A model generated the notes under the pieces. It saw nothing but the letters and a program-made list of their open reading frames with translations, was not told where the DNA came from and searched no databases. This document shows positions 1-11,324 of a stretch of DNA of 64,000 nt, piece after piece. Positions within the stretch are counted from its first letter, which is position 1. Each line of letters begins with the position of its first letter. The translations under genes and the position numbers were made by a program. The DNA comes from Macrothele yani (taxonomy: Eukaryota > Arthropoda > Arachnida > Araneae > Macrothelidae): contig CM076996.1 in NCBI GenBank assembly GCA_039090855.1, positions 49,070,469 to 49,134,468 of the forward strand, in the 5' to 3' direction.

Positions 1-59
1 CTGATACACTATGTAGACAAAAGTACTAGAAAACTTCCACATATGCAAATAAACGTACT

Positions 60-237
60 ATAACGAAGTGAATTTCTCCGTCATTTTTATCCGCGCCGGG
101 GTTCGAACCCGGGTCCACTCATTCCGGAATAAGTTGCTCTACCAATTAAGCTACGCGGACATTTAATTCTGATTCCTATCTGCCTTTATGTCATGTGCGT
201 CCTGCTGTCAGGTACGTCACATCTCCTGGTACGTTAC
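60..237 (-). mobile_element. tRNA-type SINE, copy 1
   Basis: Short interspersed element read on the minus strand. It has a leader of about 75 nt, a tRNA-like body at 89-160 and a tail of about 30 nt ending at an aacgaagt boundary. The body folds as a tRNA: the 7-bp acceptor pairs GTCCGCG with CGCGGAT, box A matches TAGCTTAATTGG, box B is GGTTCGAACCC, and the T stem is perfect. The anticodon arm closes over an 8-nt loop, so it is unlikely to be a working tRNA. The two boxes imply RNA polymerase III transcription, as in SINEs generally. Four further copies lie in this window. No poly-A tail is seen. Confidence 0.75.
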
Positions 238-376
238 ATCATCTCCCCCTTATTTTTATTTTTGTTTTTTATTCGAAGTGCTCCTCTTATTTTTCCTATC
301 TCGCGGTGTGGAAATAACATCACACCAATGCGAGATTTTGAACGGTCGGGTCATCCGGATAGTTCGGGCGCCAATT

Positions 377-554
377 ACAACGAAGTGAATTTCTCCGTCA
401 TTTTTATCCGCGCCGGGGTTCGAACCCGGGTCCACTCATCCCGGAATAAGTTGCTCTACCAATTAAGCTACGCGGACATTTAATTCTGATTCCTATCTGC
501 CTTTATGTCATGTGCGTCCTGCTGTCAGGTACGTCACATCTCCTGGTACGTTAC
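377..554 (-). mobile_element. tRNA-type SINE, copy 2
   Basis: Nearly identical to the copy at 60-237, with the tRNA-like body at 406-477 and the same leader and tail. The 139-bp spacer between the two copies is not part of the element, so they look like two insertions and not a simple tandem repeat. No clear target-site duplication could be read. Confidence 0.75.
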
Positions 555-559
555 AGTAC

Positions 560-1048
560 ATTTGAAGAAAACGACTTAACACTAGCTGTGTGTGTTGTAT
601 GGGCGCTGTGGCACATCTATCAGAACTCATAGAAAGCGATTATACCGAGTGGAGTTCAACTGATGTACTTTGAAAAGGGAAAAGAGCTTCGATGCCACCT
701 GAGTAAGGAATCTGTGCATAGCACTGGCGCTCTTCTGAGATTCCCAAGATCTACTGTCGCTGATGTTCTTCATCGATGAAAAGCAAATGGTACCAAACGA
801 AGCTTACTGCGGAATTTGAAGAAAGCATGCACGTCCTCCCCCACAGACCTGGTTGGCGACGTCGCACAAGACACGGTAGCAGCTACTTGCAAAAGAGCAG
901 TCCGTTAGGAAGTGCGTGCGTATGATTACTCTGCTACGTCACCCACGCAGAAGCCCTACATCACTCTAAGCAGTGACAGACGACGATTTTAATGGTGCCT
1001 CGCTCGCCGTTCGTGGACAGCAGATGAGAGGAAGAGGCTCCTGTGGAG
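560..1048 (+). pseudogene. decayed Tc1-like transposase N-terminal relic
   Basis: Reading frames here give a broken helix-turn-helix-like stretch (SKESVHSTGALLRF..STVADVL) followed by WTADERKRLLWS. This resembles the text just before the first catalytic Asp of Tc1 transposases. It stops where the hAT-like element begins at 1049. There are several stop codons and no terminal repeat was found. It could also be another DNA transposon; the assignment is tentative. Confidence 0.35.
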
Positions 1049-1817
1049 TAGAGATGGGTCGGAAATCCCGTAACTGTTACTTTGTCACTATTACCGAAAA
1101 ATAACTGTCATCATTACGACCAGTGACAAAATATAATAGTTCCAAATTCACAAATAAGAATGCCACAGTTAGCCATGTCCGCGCAATGTTTGTGGTCCAA
1201 AATCACGTTTACTATGTCATAGTTTCGGTTGTAATGTCACCATGTCTAAATAATTTGTTTCTTTTCCTGTTGAAACAACACAGAGGTGATGTGAGCTTTC
1301 TTTCCGTCTCCACTATTTCCCTACGCTTAAGATAGTTTTTCTTTTGGTTTTAGCTGTGCGTTCCCTCGTAAACAATGAATTTAAAGCGAAGCGATTGTAA
1401 CAGTGATTTTGTCACTGTCACAAGCGAATTATGATTTGCTCTTTCATTACTGTTTCATCACCCCTGTTGCAAACTGGGATTTTGTTAATGTATAACGAAG
1501 TAAATTTCTCCGTCATTTCTGTCCACGCCAGGATTCGAACCCGGGTCCCCTCATTCCTGAATAAGTTGCTCTACCAATTGAGCTACGCGGACGTTTTATT
1601 CTGATTCCTATCTGCCTTTATGTCGTGTGCGTCCTTCTGGCAGGTACGTCACATCTCCTGGTACGTTACAAATGTTACAAGTAAAACTGTGACTCGTAGC
1701 AGTTACGGCTTCTTTACAGTTCCGTTACAGCTGTTGTAAACGGTGATTTTTTCATCGATTAAAGTCACTGTCACTTCCGTGAAATAGTTGTGACAGGAAA
1801 ATCAAAGCCCACCTCTA
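1049..1817. mobile_element. hAT-like non-autonomous element
   Basis: The left end begins TAGAGATGGGTC and the right end, read inverted, begins TAGAGGTGGGCT. These CAGAG-type termini are typical of hAT elements. The flanking 8 bp (CTGTGGAG and GTATGGAA) match at 5 of 8 positions, so a target duplication is only weakly supported. The inside is non-coding and full of short GTCACTGT/GTAAC words in both orientations. A SINE (1493-1669) sits within it. It probably moved with a hAT transposase supplied elsewhere. Confidence 0.5.
1493..1669 (-). mobile_element. tRNA-type SINE, copy 3
   Basis: A diverged copy of the SINE inserted in the hAT-like element at 1049-1817. The tRNA-like body is 1521-1592. 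Its acceptor stem is fully paired (GTCCGCG with CGTGGAC). AATGT occurs on both sides near the ends and may be a target duplication. Confidence 0.75.
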
Positions 1818-1917
1818 GTATGGAAAATCACTGTTAAGCCCACCTCTAGTATGGAAAATCACTGTTAAGCTCACCTCTAGTATGGAAAATCACTGTTAAG
1901 CCCACCTCTAGTATGGT
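1806..1917. repeat. 31-bp tandem repeat seeded by a transposon end
   Basis: The hAT-like terminus cccacctcta plus about 21 bp of flank (tatggaaaatcactgtta) recurs in tandem, giving four copies of the terminus at a 31-bp period. Copies are almost identical. Confidence 0.85.
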
Positions 1918-1919
1918 TG

Positions 1920-3506
1920 ACACTGCTCACTCTTTCGTTCGGACCGACTGTTGGCTCGCCAACTTACACTTATCGGCCACATAAATCCTAACGTTCAGTA
2001 GTTTGTAGCTAATGTTTAATTTGACTAATTTGTTTCCCAATCCGGAGCATAGGCATAGATCTTGTAAGTGTATGCATATTAATTAAATAAATTAACAAAA
2101 CCAGTTGTGCAGTTAAGTGAAAATCATGCAGTCATAAAAATATTCACTATACTTATAATAAAAGGAAACAACTATTTAAAGAAGTGTAATCTGTCCGGAT
2201 AGATTATCTGCCCGATAAATGGCATGGAAAGGGGTATTTTTCCATATAAGAGGAAATAGCAGGAACGTGAAGGTTTCTGTTGGTAATTGGTAGCAAAATT
2301 CAATTTTTGTTTATTAATTTAACGGCGAATAGGATGTACCTGAAGGTTTATCTACCGGGTAATTGGCAGAGAAATAAAGGGCAATTAATTAAATAGCATG
2401 CGGATATGGCATTATATTTCAAGGAAAGTTCATTTTCTTTAGAGTGTACTATCAGTTGTTGTGCGTTTATGTGCATTGATTAGTGCCTGTCTCCTAAAAA
2501 TAGGAATTTGGTGCGGTATTTATGGTTGTTTGTTTATTTAAATACCTATCTCCTGAGGATATAACGTACATTCAAGTACTAAGGGGCTGATATTAAGAAG
2601 GGAGAATCACAAGCTAAACAGGAATGAAGCATGAGAAGTGCATGGTCCCACTATAGAACTCATTGAACACAGTGATAAAATATTAAGTGCATAATACCGA
2701 ATTTGAACGCCAGAATGTCAGTGTAAACGAAAAAGGTTGTGCCTTACCTGAGCCCATTGAGTTGAATGTGTTTGTTTATTTTAAGCAAAGATTAGGAATT
2801 CGTAAAATGTGGCTGGTTAAGTGCATCAGTAATTTTCTGTTAGAATTTATCAAAATCTCAGGTAAATGCAAGAAGCGGTGCACATGAGTAAATTCTCTGC
2901 AGTTGAAGACCAATGTTCTTTCTGTATCTGAGTTTAACTGTTTTTTTCCCCGGAAATGACTAGTGTGAGTGTCATAAATCCACAGTATGATTGTCAATCA
3001 ACTATTAATAATAAGAGAAAACACGCAAGATAAATTATTTATAAGGGTTCTTTACGCCAATTTTATTAGTTTAACTGAAATTCTCGAAAAAAAGAATATT
3101 TTACCCCGTAAACAAATTTCTCTAATCTGTCTAGAATTCAGTAGAGTTTTTGTTGTTCCAGTGTTAAGTGTGACTTTTTCATTTAATTTTATTTAATTTT
3201 ATTTATACGCCAGAGAAGTAGCAGTTCCACCAATCAATTATTTTTTTATTTAGTTATTTTCTAAATTCAAACTGATTAAAAATGCGGTATAAAATTATTA
3301 AAATATTGCAGACTTTTCAGTTCAGTTGCTGCAGGACAGGAATTATACCGCGGATTTAGGGGTACAGCTTAAAAAACTGTCCCTTACGCGTTCGCGTGTA
3401 TTGTAATCACGCAGCACAGAGTAAATTTGCTGTACTTTCCCTCACTCTGATTAAACTTTGGAACAGAATCTGCTAGACGGACGACCATATTGCACTTAAG
3501 TTTTCA
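1920..3506. other. AT-rich stretch without recognisable gene
   Basis: Only short open frames with many stops are present. No transposon ends, tRNA or coding motif were recognised. The base composition is AT-rich. Confidence 0.4.
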
Positions 3507-3508
3507 TA

Positions 3509-4783
3509 CGAGGGGATGCTGATAAGTTCTCGGCTTCACCAAGAAGGAAATCGGATAGAGCCATGAAACTTACAGACTATTCCACATATTCACCTTGGAG
3601 TTCAACACACTTGACACAGCGTTTCTGGAGTTTCTTTAACCCTTCCAAAACAATTCTGAAGTCTGATCACTCAAATTCTGCTCTGTCGCTGATATCACCT
3701 CCGAATTATTCGAAAAATGCTTCCCTTTCAAACATTTTTTAAGGCTTGGGAACAGGAAATAGTCCGATGGAGCAAGCTCTGGTGAGTAGGGGATGGGCAT
3801 TGCACTTAAATCCCAAATCCCTCGAACATCCATTGTGTTGCCAGTCTTGTGAACCGGCGGCGCATTGTTCTGTAAAAAGAGAACACCTTTCCGCAGTTTT
3901 CCTTCAACGCCTCCTTTAATCGGCACAGCAAGTTGGAATAGTATTCATCATTTATTATTTGGCCCTTTGGGAGATAGTCTGTCAGTAAAGCGCCTTCCGA
4001 ATCCCCCCCCCCCAAAAAAAAAAAACCGTTGCCTTGACCTTTGCTGCCGACATTTGAGTCTTGAATTTCTTTGTCTGTGGAGAACCCGAGTGTTGCCACT
4101 GCAGGGACTGTTGTTTCGTCTCTGGATCATAGTGATGTAACAACGTTTCATCAACAGTGACAAGTCGCTGCAAAACATTATCACCAGATCGCTCAAAATG
4201 CAGCAAAACCGATTTGGAAGTGTCCACTCGTCTCACTTCGCTGACATCTTGTGCATATCCAAGTGCTCATGAATTATGAACCCAACACATTCCCTGTACA
4301 TTTCCAGTGTCTCAGCTATTATTTTAGCCGAGATTCGCCAATCGGACAAAATCAAGTCATGAACACGATCAACAATTTCGGGTGTTGTCACTGTTGAAAG
4401 GCCTCCCAGATCTTGCTGCATCTTCGGTCTCAAAGTCTGCACGCTGAAAGTTGGCACACCGTTTCTTCACAGTGGAATACGAAAGGCACTTGTCACTTCA
4501 TGTTTGCATCATACACTGACAGATTTCCTTTGCAGTTTTCTTCTGCAGGAACAGAAATTTCCTGACAGTCCGGAGTTCCACATCCGAAAATTCAACACTT
4601 TTCTATTGACATGATTCAGTTCAGGACGTCAAACATGTGCAAAAAAAAAAAAAAAAGAGCTATTAGTCTAAAAATTGGCACTTTACAATACAAAAGAACA
4701 CTCTTTCGTTTTAGCTGCAGTGACAAGATAATGTTACCATTACAGGAAGTGGGTTAGGCCGAGAACTTTTCAGCATCTCCTCA
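3509..4783 (-). mobile_element. mariner-family DNA transposon
   Basis: 1,275 bp flanked by TA on both sides. The terminal inverted repeats are CGAGGGGATGCTGATAAGTT at the left and TGAGGAGATGCTGAAAAGTT at the right, and both run on into CTCGGC. The length and TA target duplication are typical of mariner. It carries one dead transposase on the minus strand. Confidence 0.85.
3640..4600 (-). pseudogene. mariner transposase, broken
   Basis: Read in several minus-strand frames. The N-terminal part holds a TVTTPEIVDRVHDLI region and HEHLDMHKMSAK, a familiar DNA-binding-domain ending. The first catalytic motif is VTVDETLLHHYDP. The second motif reads LQNNAPPVHK, so its Asp has become Asn. The last motif is PYSPELAPSDYFLFPSLKK. 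A C11A12 homopolymer run (about 4003-4025) breaks the frame inside the catalytic domain. The protein cannot be active. Confidence 0.8.
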
Positions 4784-4785
4784 TA

Positions 4786-6075
4786 TTTCTGAAACATAAT
4801 AAAAAGTGATAATATTTGTGAGTGCTTCACGCATATTACTTTTGGCTCAACATCCTTTGAGTACAGTAATTATCTGCTTGCAGCTGTTATTAAAAAGTCA
4901 ACTGAATGTGTGGATTCCTTTCTATAGGCGCATGATTCTGGTCCCAATAAACTGGCTTCGCAGTGTATATCTATAAGCGTATACAGTATAATTAATAATA
5001 AAAGGCACGGTCCGTAATTTTATTTCACCAGGATTATTTTTCTTAAATGTGGAACTATTGAAAGTTTACTTTATGTGTTTATTTTCCCATGGTAACTGAA
5101 CATTGCAAATCCCATTTCCTTCTTGGAAGTTCAGAAATCTGGTTGTAATGACTGAGCTGGGAAAGCGATTTGTGCGATATTTATTTGAATGTAAGTGGGC
5201 AATAGCCGAGCACTTTGTTTTTGTAGCTCTGCGAAAAACAGTGGATGATGACAAAAAAAGAAACATGACCGTTCTGTAGTGTGCGTCGAACGATGGTACC
5301 TGTAGGAAACACAAATAAATCCATCTGCTATGTGAGACATACCGAAGATAATTGTAAGACCATTAAAATTAATCAGACGAATTGAACTTTTCTTGATAGA
5401 GTTAAGATATGTAAGGCTCATTTACAGAGGTTTTCTGATTGAGAAAATATTTCGTAGAATTAAGGTAGTCTGTTGATTTTTGTGGTAGTACATAGCGGGA
5501 ACATCCACGTCTACCTTTTTGCAGTTGAAAAAAAGGGGATGTTCAGGAAAACTTAGAAGAATAACCTATATTAAAATGTTTGCGAGCTTTTTGCTTAAAA
5601 AATGGTACTATGGTTTTGCAAGAAGTTAATTGACCAAAACTATCCTGAATTTCAATGAAAAATAGTGTGAGTTTTAGATTTCTTTGAGGAAGCAACATGA
5701 GAGCCCGATGTTCTTATTTTTATTAGAAATACATGGATAACAGAAAGCACGCACTCGTGTTTATTAGCACTACATGAATAATAAAAGATACAACAGGAAA
5801 GTGCGATCGTCCGTAAAAAATTATGAACTGAGTTGGTTGAAATAAGGAGATCATTAAAACACAAGGGAGGAGAGGGGAATGGGATATATCCCTCAGGAAA
5901 CCATTCATTAACGGAAAAAGCGTTAAACATATCTAGTAGACGGCACTAAGTAAGCTAACACTTGGAAAAGGGAGATGCACTTTCATAAAATCATCTGGAG
6001 TTAATGCTTAAACGTGCTGATGAACAGAGCGGGAACATCCACGGCTATTTTTGTGTGGAAAGCAAAAATAATAAA
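4786..6075. other. non-coding stretch with local duplications
   Basis: No gene is supported. The words gcgggaacatccacg at about 5497 and 6030 repeat. The segment 5881-5924 (gggatatatc...cattaacggaaaaagc) recurs, diverged, inside the neighbouring Tc1 element at 6442-6480. Confidence 0.4.
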
Positions 6076-6489
6076 TACACTCATCGTCAAAAAAATAGTT
6101 ACCCCCAGAAGGACGTGTCGGATTGCAATGCTATTCGGGAGGAATTAAAAAGGTTACCAGGAACAATAAATGATTAAACATTGAGAATGATTTGGGCAAT
6201 ATTTATTGAGTTACACGCCAATAAGTAGTGTCTCTCAGTATGGCGTTGTGCCGCCATGTGTGCACACAAAGTCTATCAGACGTCTCGGCATGCAGCTGTA
6301 CAGGTTCCTAATGGTGTCCTGAGATAAGCCTTCCCATGCAGTTTGAATCTTCTCACGCAGTTCCTGCAGATTGTGCGGTAGGGGTGGAGTGCGGGCAATA
6401 TTGATTGAGCTAACCGCCAATAAGTAGTGTCTCTCAGTACGGGATATATCGTTCAAGAATCCCTTCATTAACGGGAAAAGCATGGCATC

Positions 6490-7560
6490 GGACCACCATG
6501 TTTGCTCACACAGCATGCCAGACGTCTCAGCATAGAGTTGTACAGGTTCCTACTGGTGTCCAGTGATAAGCCATCCCATGCAGCTTTGATCTTCTCACGC
6601 AGTTCTCTCAGATTGTGTGGTAGGGGTGGAGTGTGGATAGCGCGTCCAATAGCATCACACACATTTTCAATCGGAGATAGGTCTGGCGATTCGGATGGCC
6701 ATAGCAGAGTGTCAGAGCCTTGAAGACAGGCTCTCCAGACAGCAGCGGTATGCGGACGAGCGTTATCCTGTTGGAATATCGCACCGGAATGAGCGTTCAG
6801 AAAAGGTTGAGCCACTGGTTTGCATGACCTCATTAACGTAACGTTGGGCTCTCAAAGTGCCTGTAATGAACACCAAAGGTGATCTGACATCGTAGACATC
6901 TGCACCCCACACCATGACACTAAGCCATCTGGACGTGTTCCGCTCGACAGCAAACCGTTCATCTTGGCGCTGACCACAGTGCCTGCACACACGGATTCGT
7001 TGGTCGTCTCTACCAAAACAAATGCGGGACTCGTCACTGAAGATAACCCGCTGCCATTCTGAGTGGCTCTATGACAGTCTGGCACGACACTATTGCAGTT
7101 TTTGGCGACGATGCAATGGTGTTAAAGAAAGTCGTCGTAACGGTCTGCGGGCGTGTAGTCTTCCGTCGTGCAGCCGTCTACCATTGGTGCTGGCACTACT
7201 CGGACGATGCATGGAGAGCACCACTGCTGTCTGTATATCCGCAATCGCGCATGTCGGACAACCCGTCGGTCCTCTCTCTCCGTGGTTCGTCTAGGTCTCC
7301 CAGACCCTTCCTGTCGCTGCTGCGCGCCTTCTTCTATCCACTGCCGCCAACAGCGTGCTATGGTGCGCAATACGACGATAAGGCCATCCCGCTTCCCGGA
7401 GGCCGACGATGCGGCGCCTTTCCAACTCCTCCAACTGCCCGAATCGCTTCCGACCTTTTCTCCGAAGCATACTTCACTTGCAAAGGATGTAACCATCAGA
7501 ACAGCACGAGTCAGAATGGCAAGCACGCGCAACGGGACGGCCTTATATAGCAGGTCAGGC
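6490..7560 (-). pseudogene. Tc1-like transposase, frameshifted
   Basis: From N to C terminus: a Tc1 DNA-binding region ending EEGAQQRQEGSGRPRRTTER, the first catalytic motif VIFSDESRI, a CGQRQDERF...MVWGA stretch, the second motif IFQQDNARPHTAA, and SPDLSPIENV with the catalytic Glu. All three catalytic residues are still present. The N-terminal half needs several frame changes. A second copy of the C-terminal tail (ELREKIQTAWEGLSQDTIRN) follows in the duplicated 3' part. Confidence 0.8.
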
Positions 7561-7628
7561 ACACGACCCTTCCTTGCTATCGTCACATGCGCGGCCGGGC
7601 ATGATACTGGAATTATGTTCATGTCACA

Positions 7629-7750
7629 CGATGCCAAACCTACCGACGGGTGAGCGTGATACTTGAATTATTTGCATATCTTACGATGTCAAACCTACCG
7701 ACGGGTGAGCGTGATACTTGAATTATTTGCATATCTTACGATATCAAACC
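7629..7750. repeat. 55-bp tandem repeat
   Basis: Two full units start at 7629 and 7684 and a partial third at 7739, at an exact 55-bp period. It lies in the 5' UTR of the Tc1 element that ends at 7817. Confidence 0.9.
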
Positions 7751-7929
7751 TACCCATCAAGTTTAATTCCTGTCGGTTGCTTCCTTCAGGGTGCAACTAT
7801 TTTTTTCACGGTGAGTGTAGTTATCTTGCATGATGAATAGTGCACTAATATGCCAGTTAATTATGTACACCTTCCACCTTCATATAAATCCCCTGCTCTA
7901 ACTCATAAGGTGGAATGTGAGCGCAGTGT

Positions 7930-8520
7930 GCGGTATATATCTGGCAGAATAGCTTGTAGAGCATTAGTTAACGTTCGATTGAGGGTAGTAATGGAGAAAA
8001 CGAGTGATTTGGTCGACTTTCAACGTGGCACGAGAGTTGACGCTAGGTGTATCGTTTAGAGAATCTCCTCTAGGGCATTTAATGCACATCCTCTGTAAGG
8101 ATTTTCCGCGAATGGTGCGTCACACAAAAGACCTCCAGAAATCTCTAATCATGTGGACAAAAACAACTGGCGGACCAGGAAGTGAAAGGAGACCGGTGAC
8201 ATGGTCTTCTACTGTTGTAGGCGTTTCGTGACAAGAGCCGATAGGTGGTGCGTTCAGAGATTGCCGTCGATTCTCCAAGATTAAATTTTTCAGTGATTTG
8301 CCGTTTTGTGGCTCGTCTGTTCGTCCGTCACTTTTGAGCTTTATGATCCATCATCTGTTGTCGTCTATAAAATCGCCGATTGCTGGAAGTTTTCTGGGTG
8401 TCGCACAGTTCACGGCAAAAAGTTGCTACGGTTCTACGTGAAAAGCCCAGGACGATGACCGTTTGGGAGAACAGGCGTGGATTGGTCCACCGGGAGACCG
8501 AGATATTTCTCGGTTAACCA
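7930..8520 (+). pseudogene. Tc1-like transposase relic
   Basis: The reading MEKTSDLVDFQRGTRV at about 7990-8040 resembles the N terminus of Tc1 transposases (compare MDKRSDLSDLETG at 31612). Everything downstream is heavily mutated and no terminal repeats were found. Confidence 0.35.
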
Positions 8521-8666
8521 CACGAGAAATTCCCCACAATTACTCGTATCTTATTTGTCTAGATTGTTTGGAAAGAACGAATAAATATTTGGGTACTTAT
8601 GAATAAGAATGTCTAACTTCATTTGAGCGTTATTTTATCTGTCTACAACGTTATTGCCTTAAAATA

Positions 8667-9955
8667 TTGGGTTGTCGGAAAAGTCATGACGTGCTTTAGC
8701 CATGTTTTGCAAAGGCTATTTATTGATAGAAAGAACAAAGACCAAGCAATGATATAATGCCCGTTTTGTTCGATAACCTTTCGCCATCTTTCAATGAGCT
8801 GCAGAATGCCTCGTTTATACAAGGACCTGTCTTTCGTGGCGAAGAACTGTACAAGGTGCTGATTTACAGTCTCATCTGAATTGAATTTTATACCACGCAA
8901 GGACTATTGAAGAGAGCGAAACAAGTAGATGTCTGACGGCGCAAGATCAGGTGAGTATGCTGGGTGTGGCAGCACATCCCACCCAAGCTCCAATAGTTTT
9001 TGGCGGATGATCAAACTTGTGTGTGGTCTCAAGTTGTCGTGATGGAACACAACATCTTTACGATGAACGAGCTCTGGACGTTTCTGGGTGATGGATTCGT
9101 TCAAACTGTCCAATTGCCGGCAGTACACATTCGAATTGATTGTTTGGTTCCATTGTAGGAGCTCGAAGAACACGATACTTTTAAAATTCCACCACACTGA
9201 GACCAGAACCTTCAGCCGATTAATGTCGGCTCTGGATGTCGTTTGAGGCGAAGCAGCACGTCGGGACCAAGACCGTTTGCACAGCACATTGTTGTACACA
9301 ATCCACTTTTCGTCCCTAGTTATCAGTCGCTTCAAAAAAGGATCGTTTTCCTCACGTTTAATGAGCATATCGCAGATGTTTATACGCGCCGTCAATTGAG
9401 CTTCTTTGAGTTCATGAGGAACCTACACATCGAGCTTGCTTACTCATTCCAGCTTCCTCAGGTGGTCGTGAGCGCTTGAATGATGGATGTGCAATGTGTC
9501 TGCAGTCTCTCGTGTCGTGTAACGTATGTTTGACTCGATCAATGCCTTGATTTGGTCGTCGTCAGCCTCAGTGGGCCTCCCGGACCGAGGAGCTACGTTG
9601 AAGTCAAAATCACCAGCACGGAATTTTGCGAGCCACCGCTGGCACTGACGTTCTTGTAGAGCATTATCACCGTACACTTTACGCAACTTTTCACAAGCTT
9701 GACGCGCGTTCTTCCCTTTACGGTGGTAAAACAGTAAAATATGGCGAAAATGCACAATTTGGTTTTCCATCTTCAACTTGATGTCAAATCTCCGCAAATC
9801 AACCAAATCGCTTACTATTCTTTTTAGACTGCAGCTAGAAATGGCACCTGTCCAATGCCATAACGATAACAGAGCTTCGCATGCCTCTAGTACTTCCAAA
9901 ACCGCCCAACCGCCATCGGGTGCCAAAATACGTCATGACTTTTCCGACAACCCAA
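8667..9955 (-). mobile_element. mariner element with perfect terminal repeats
   Basis: 1,289 bp, bounded by TA at 8665-8666 and 9956-9957. The terminal inverted repeats are identical over at least 26 bp, starting TTGGGTTGTCGGAAAAGTCA. This is the best-preserved element in the window and probably one of the youngest. Confidence 0.95.
8730..9770 (-). pseudogene. mariner transposase, one frame with three stops
   Basis: Starts at the ATG at 9770 (MENQIVHFRHIL), the usual mariner start, not the longer upstream frame. One reading frame covers the whole protein, about 345 codons. It has the helix-turn-helix region, ITRDEKWIVYNN (Asp 1), FHHDNLRPH (Asp 2) and YSPDLAPSD (Asp 3). Asp 2 and Asp 3 are 34 residues apart, the DD34D signature of mariner. 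Three stops interrupt it: TGA at 9444-9446 and a TAG six codons on, both where Trp is expected, and TAG at 8904-8906. There is no frameshift. Confidence 0.9.
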
Positions 9956-10206
9956 TAAATGGCTTTTCATTATATCTACAGTGGTGTGAAAAATATTATA
10001 TCTACAGTGGTGTGTAAAATGTTTTCAGGTGTATTGCGTCACCTGCAAAAATCGTGAATTTTTAAGTTTAACTCTTTTTTTAACTAACTGATTTTCATAG
10101 TTATTTCATCGTCTATATGTCGTTGGAGGCGAAATTTAATGGAGATTTCAAAATTTTCTTAGGTTTTCCTGTAGCTACTTCTGTTCTTAAGATATGACAT
10201 AAAATA

Positions 10207-11320
10207 TGGGGTTGGACAAACACATTGAAATTCACGTTAGCTGCGTGTCAGTTGTTACAGCCAATCATAGACATTATTTTACTTGATTGGCTGTTTCCTA
10301 ATGCTATCCTAATCCTACTCCAGCCTGCATAAGGGCTGACACAGAGCTACTAGAGCATTGCAGTTGTCGCTTCCGGTTGTTATTAGGGTAAAATTTGTGT
10401 ACATGCTCAATAATGGTAGAAACTGCGAAATTCTACACAGCGGACAGGGTAAAATTAGTTCTTCTGCATGAAGAGGGATATTCTTCAACACAAATCGCTG
10501 AAAGAGTGAACTTTAATCAATCTACAGTTATGAGGCGGCCGAAGAAAGTAAAAGACACTGGTGATACTAAAAACATGCGTCGTAGTGGAAGGCCCAGATC
10601 CACTACAGCCAGGCAGGACAGAGTGCTCAGAAAGCTAAGCTTGGTAGACAGGAGGCTCAATTCCCCTGAATTGCTTCAAAGATGGCCTGAAGTGACTGTT
10701 GCTACTGTTAGTACATCTACTGTTAGGAGGAGGCTGCTTCAGTGTGACTTACGTGGCTGCAAAGCCAGGCCTAAACCACTGTTAACTGCAAATCAAAGAC
10801 AGCGTAGACTTCAGTGGACCTAACAGCATGTCTCGTGGACAACCAAGCAATGGGAAAATGTTCTTTTCAGTGATGAATTAGAATTTTGCCTTAATGGGAA
10901 TCACAGTAGTGCCTATGTAAGGAAATTCAAGCATGAAGAGTTCTATCCAAGTTGCTTAGTGGCTACTGTTAAGCATCCGGTGAAGGTCATGGTTTGGAGC
11001 TGCATGTGTGCCGGCGTTGAGAACCGCCATATTGTCGATGGTACCGTAAATGCCTAGAAATCCATCTGGATAATAAAAAACAAGATGTTACCATGATCTA
11101 AAAGACTTTATGATGTCAATTTTATTTTTCCAGATGACAGTGTTCCCTGCCATCGTGTTAAAGTAGTGAAGAATTGGTTTCAGAAAAAAAAAATGTTCAG
11201 CAACTTGACTGGCCACCAGTCACCGGACTTAAACCCAATCGAAATTTTTTGTTCAAAGTGTCGTATGAACTATCAAAAAAGAAGCCAACAACCAAAATTC
11301 ATCATGAAATCCATGTAGTG
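10207..11320 (+). mobile_element. Tc1-like element, 3' end lost
   Basis: The left end reads tatggggttggacaaacac, a terminal repeat style seen in Tc1-like elements. No matching right end is found, because Penelope-like sequence begins at about 11325. Confidence 0.7.
10413..11320 (+). pseudogene. Tc1-like transposase (DD34E)
   Basis: Starts at ATG 10413 (MVETAKFYTADRVKLV). It has a paired-like helix-turn-helix region, a GRPRSTTARQ linker, LFSDELEFCL (Asp 1), FPDDSVPCHRVKV (Asp 2) and SPDLNPIE (Glu). Asp 2 and Glu are 34 residues apart. Stops occur at 10821-10823 and at least twice more, so it is dead, although the catalytic residues survive. Confidence 0.85.
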
Positions 11321-11324
11321 TGTT

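Larger units (their letters stand above)
6078..7817 (-). mobile_element. Tc1-like DNA transposon with duplicated 3' part
   Basis: 1,740 bp flanked by TA. The ends are CACTCATCGTCAAAAAAATA at the left and CACTCACCGTGAAAAAAATA at the right, read inverted. The coding strand is minus. About 200 bp of the 3' coding end and 3' UTR are tandemly duplicated (6196-6393 against about 6404-6633). A 55-bp tandem repeat lies in the 5' UTR. Confidence 0.85.

Noticed and set aside
89..160. A functional tRNA gene on the minus strand
   Set aside because: The same body recurs with the same leader and tail at four places, and the anticodon loop has 8 nt. It is part of a SINE.
7071..7653. Long plus-strand frames of about 160 codons
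   Set aside because: They are shadows of the minus-strand Tc1 transposase.
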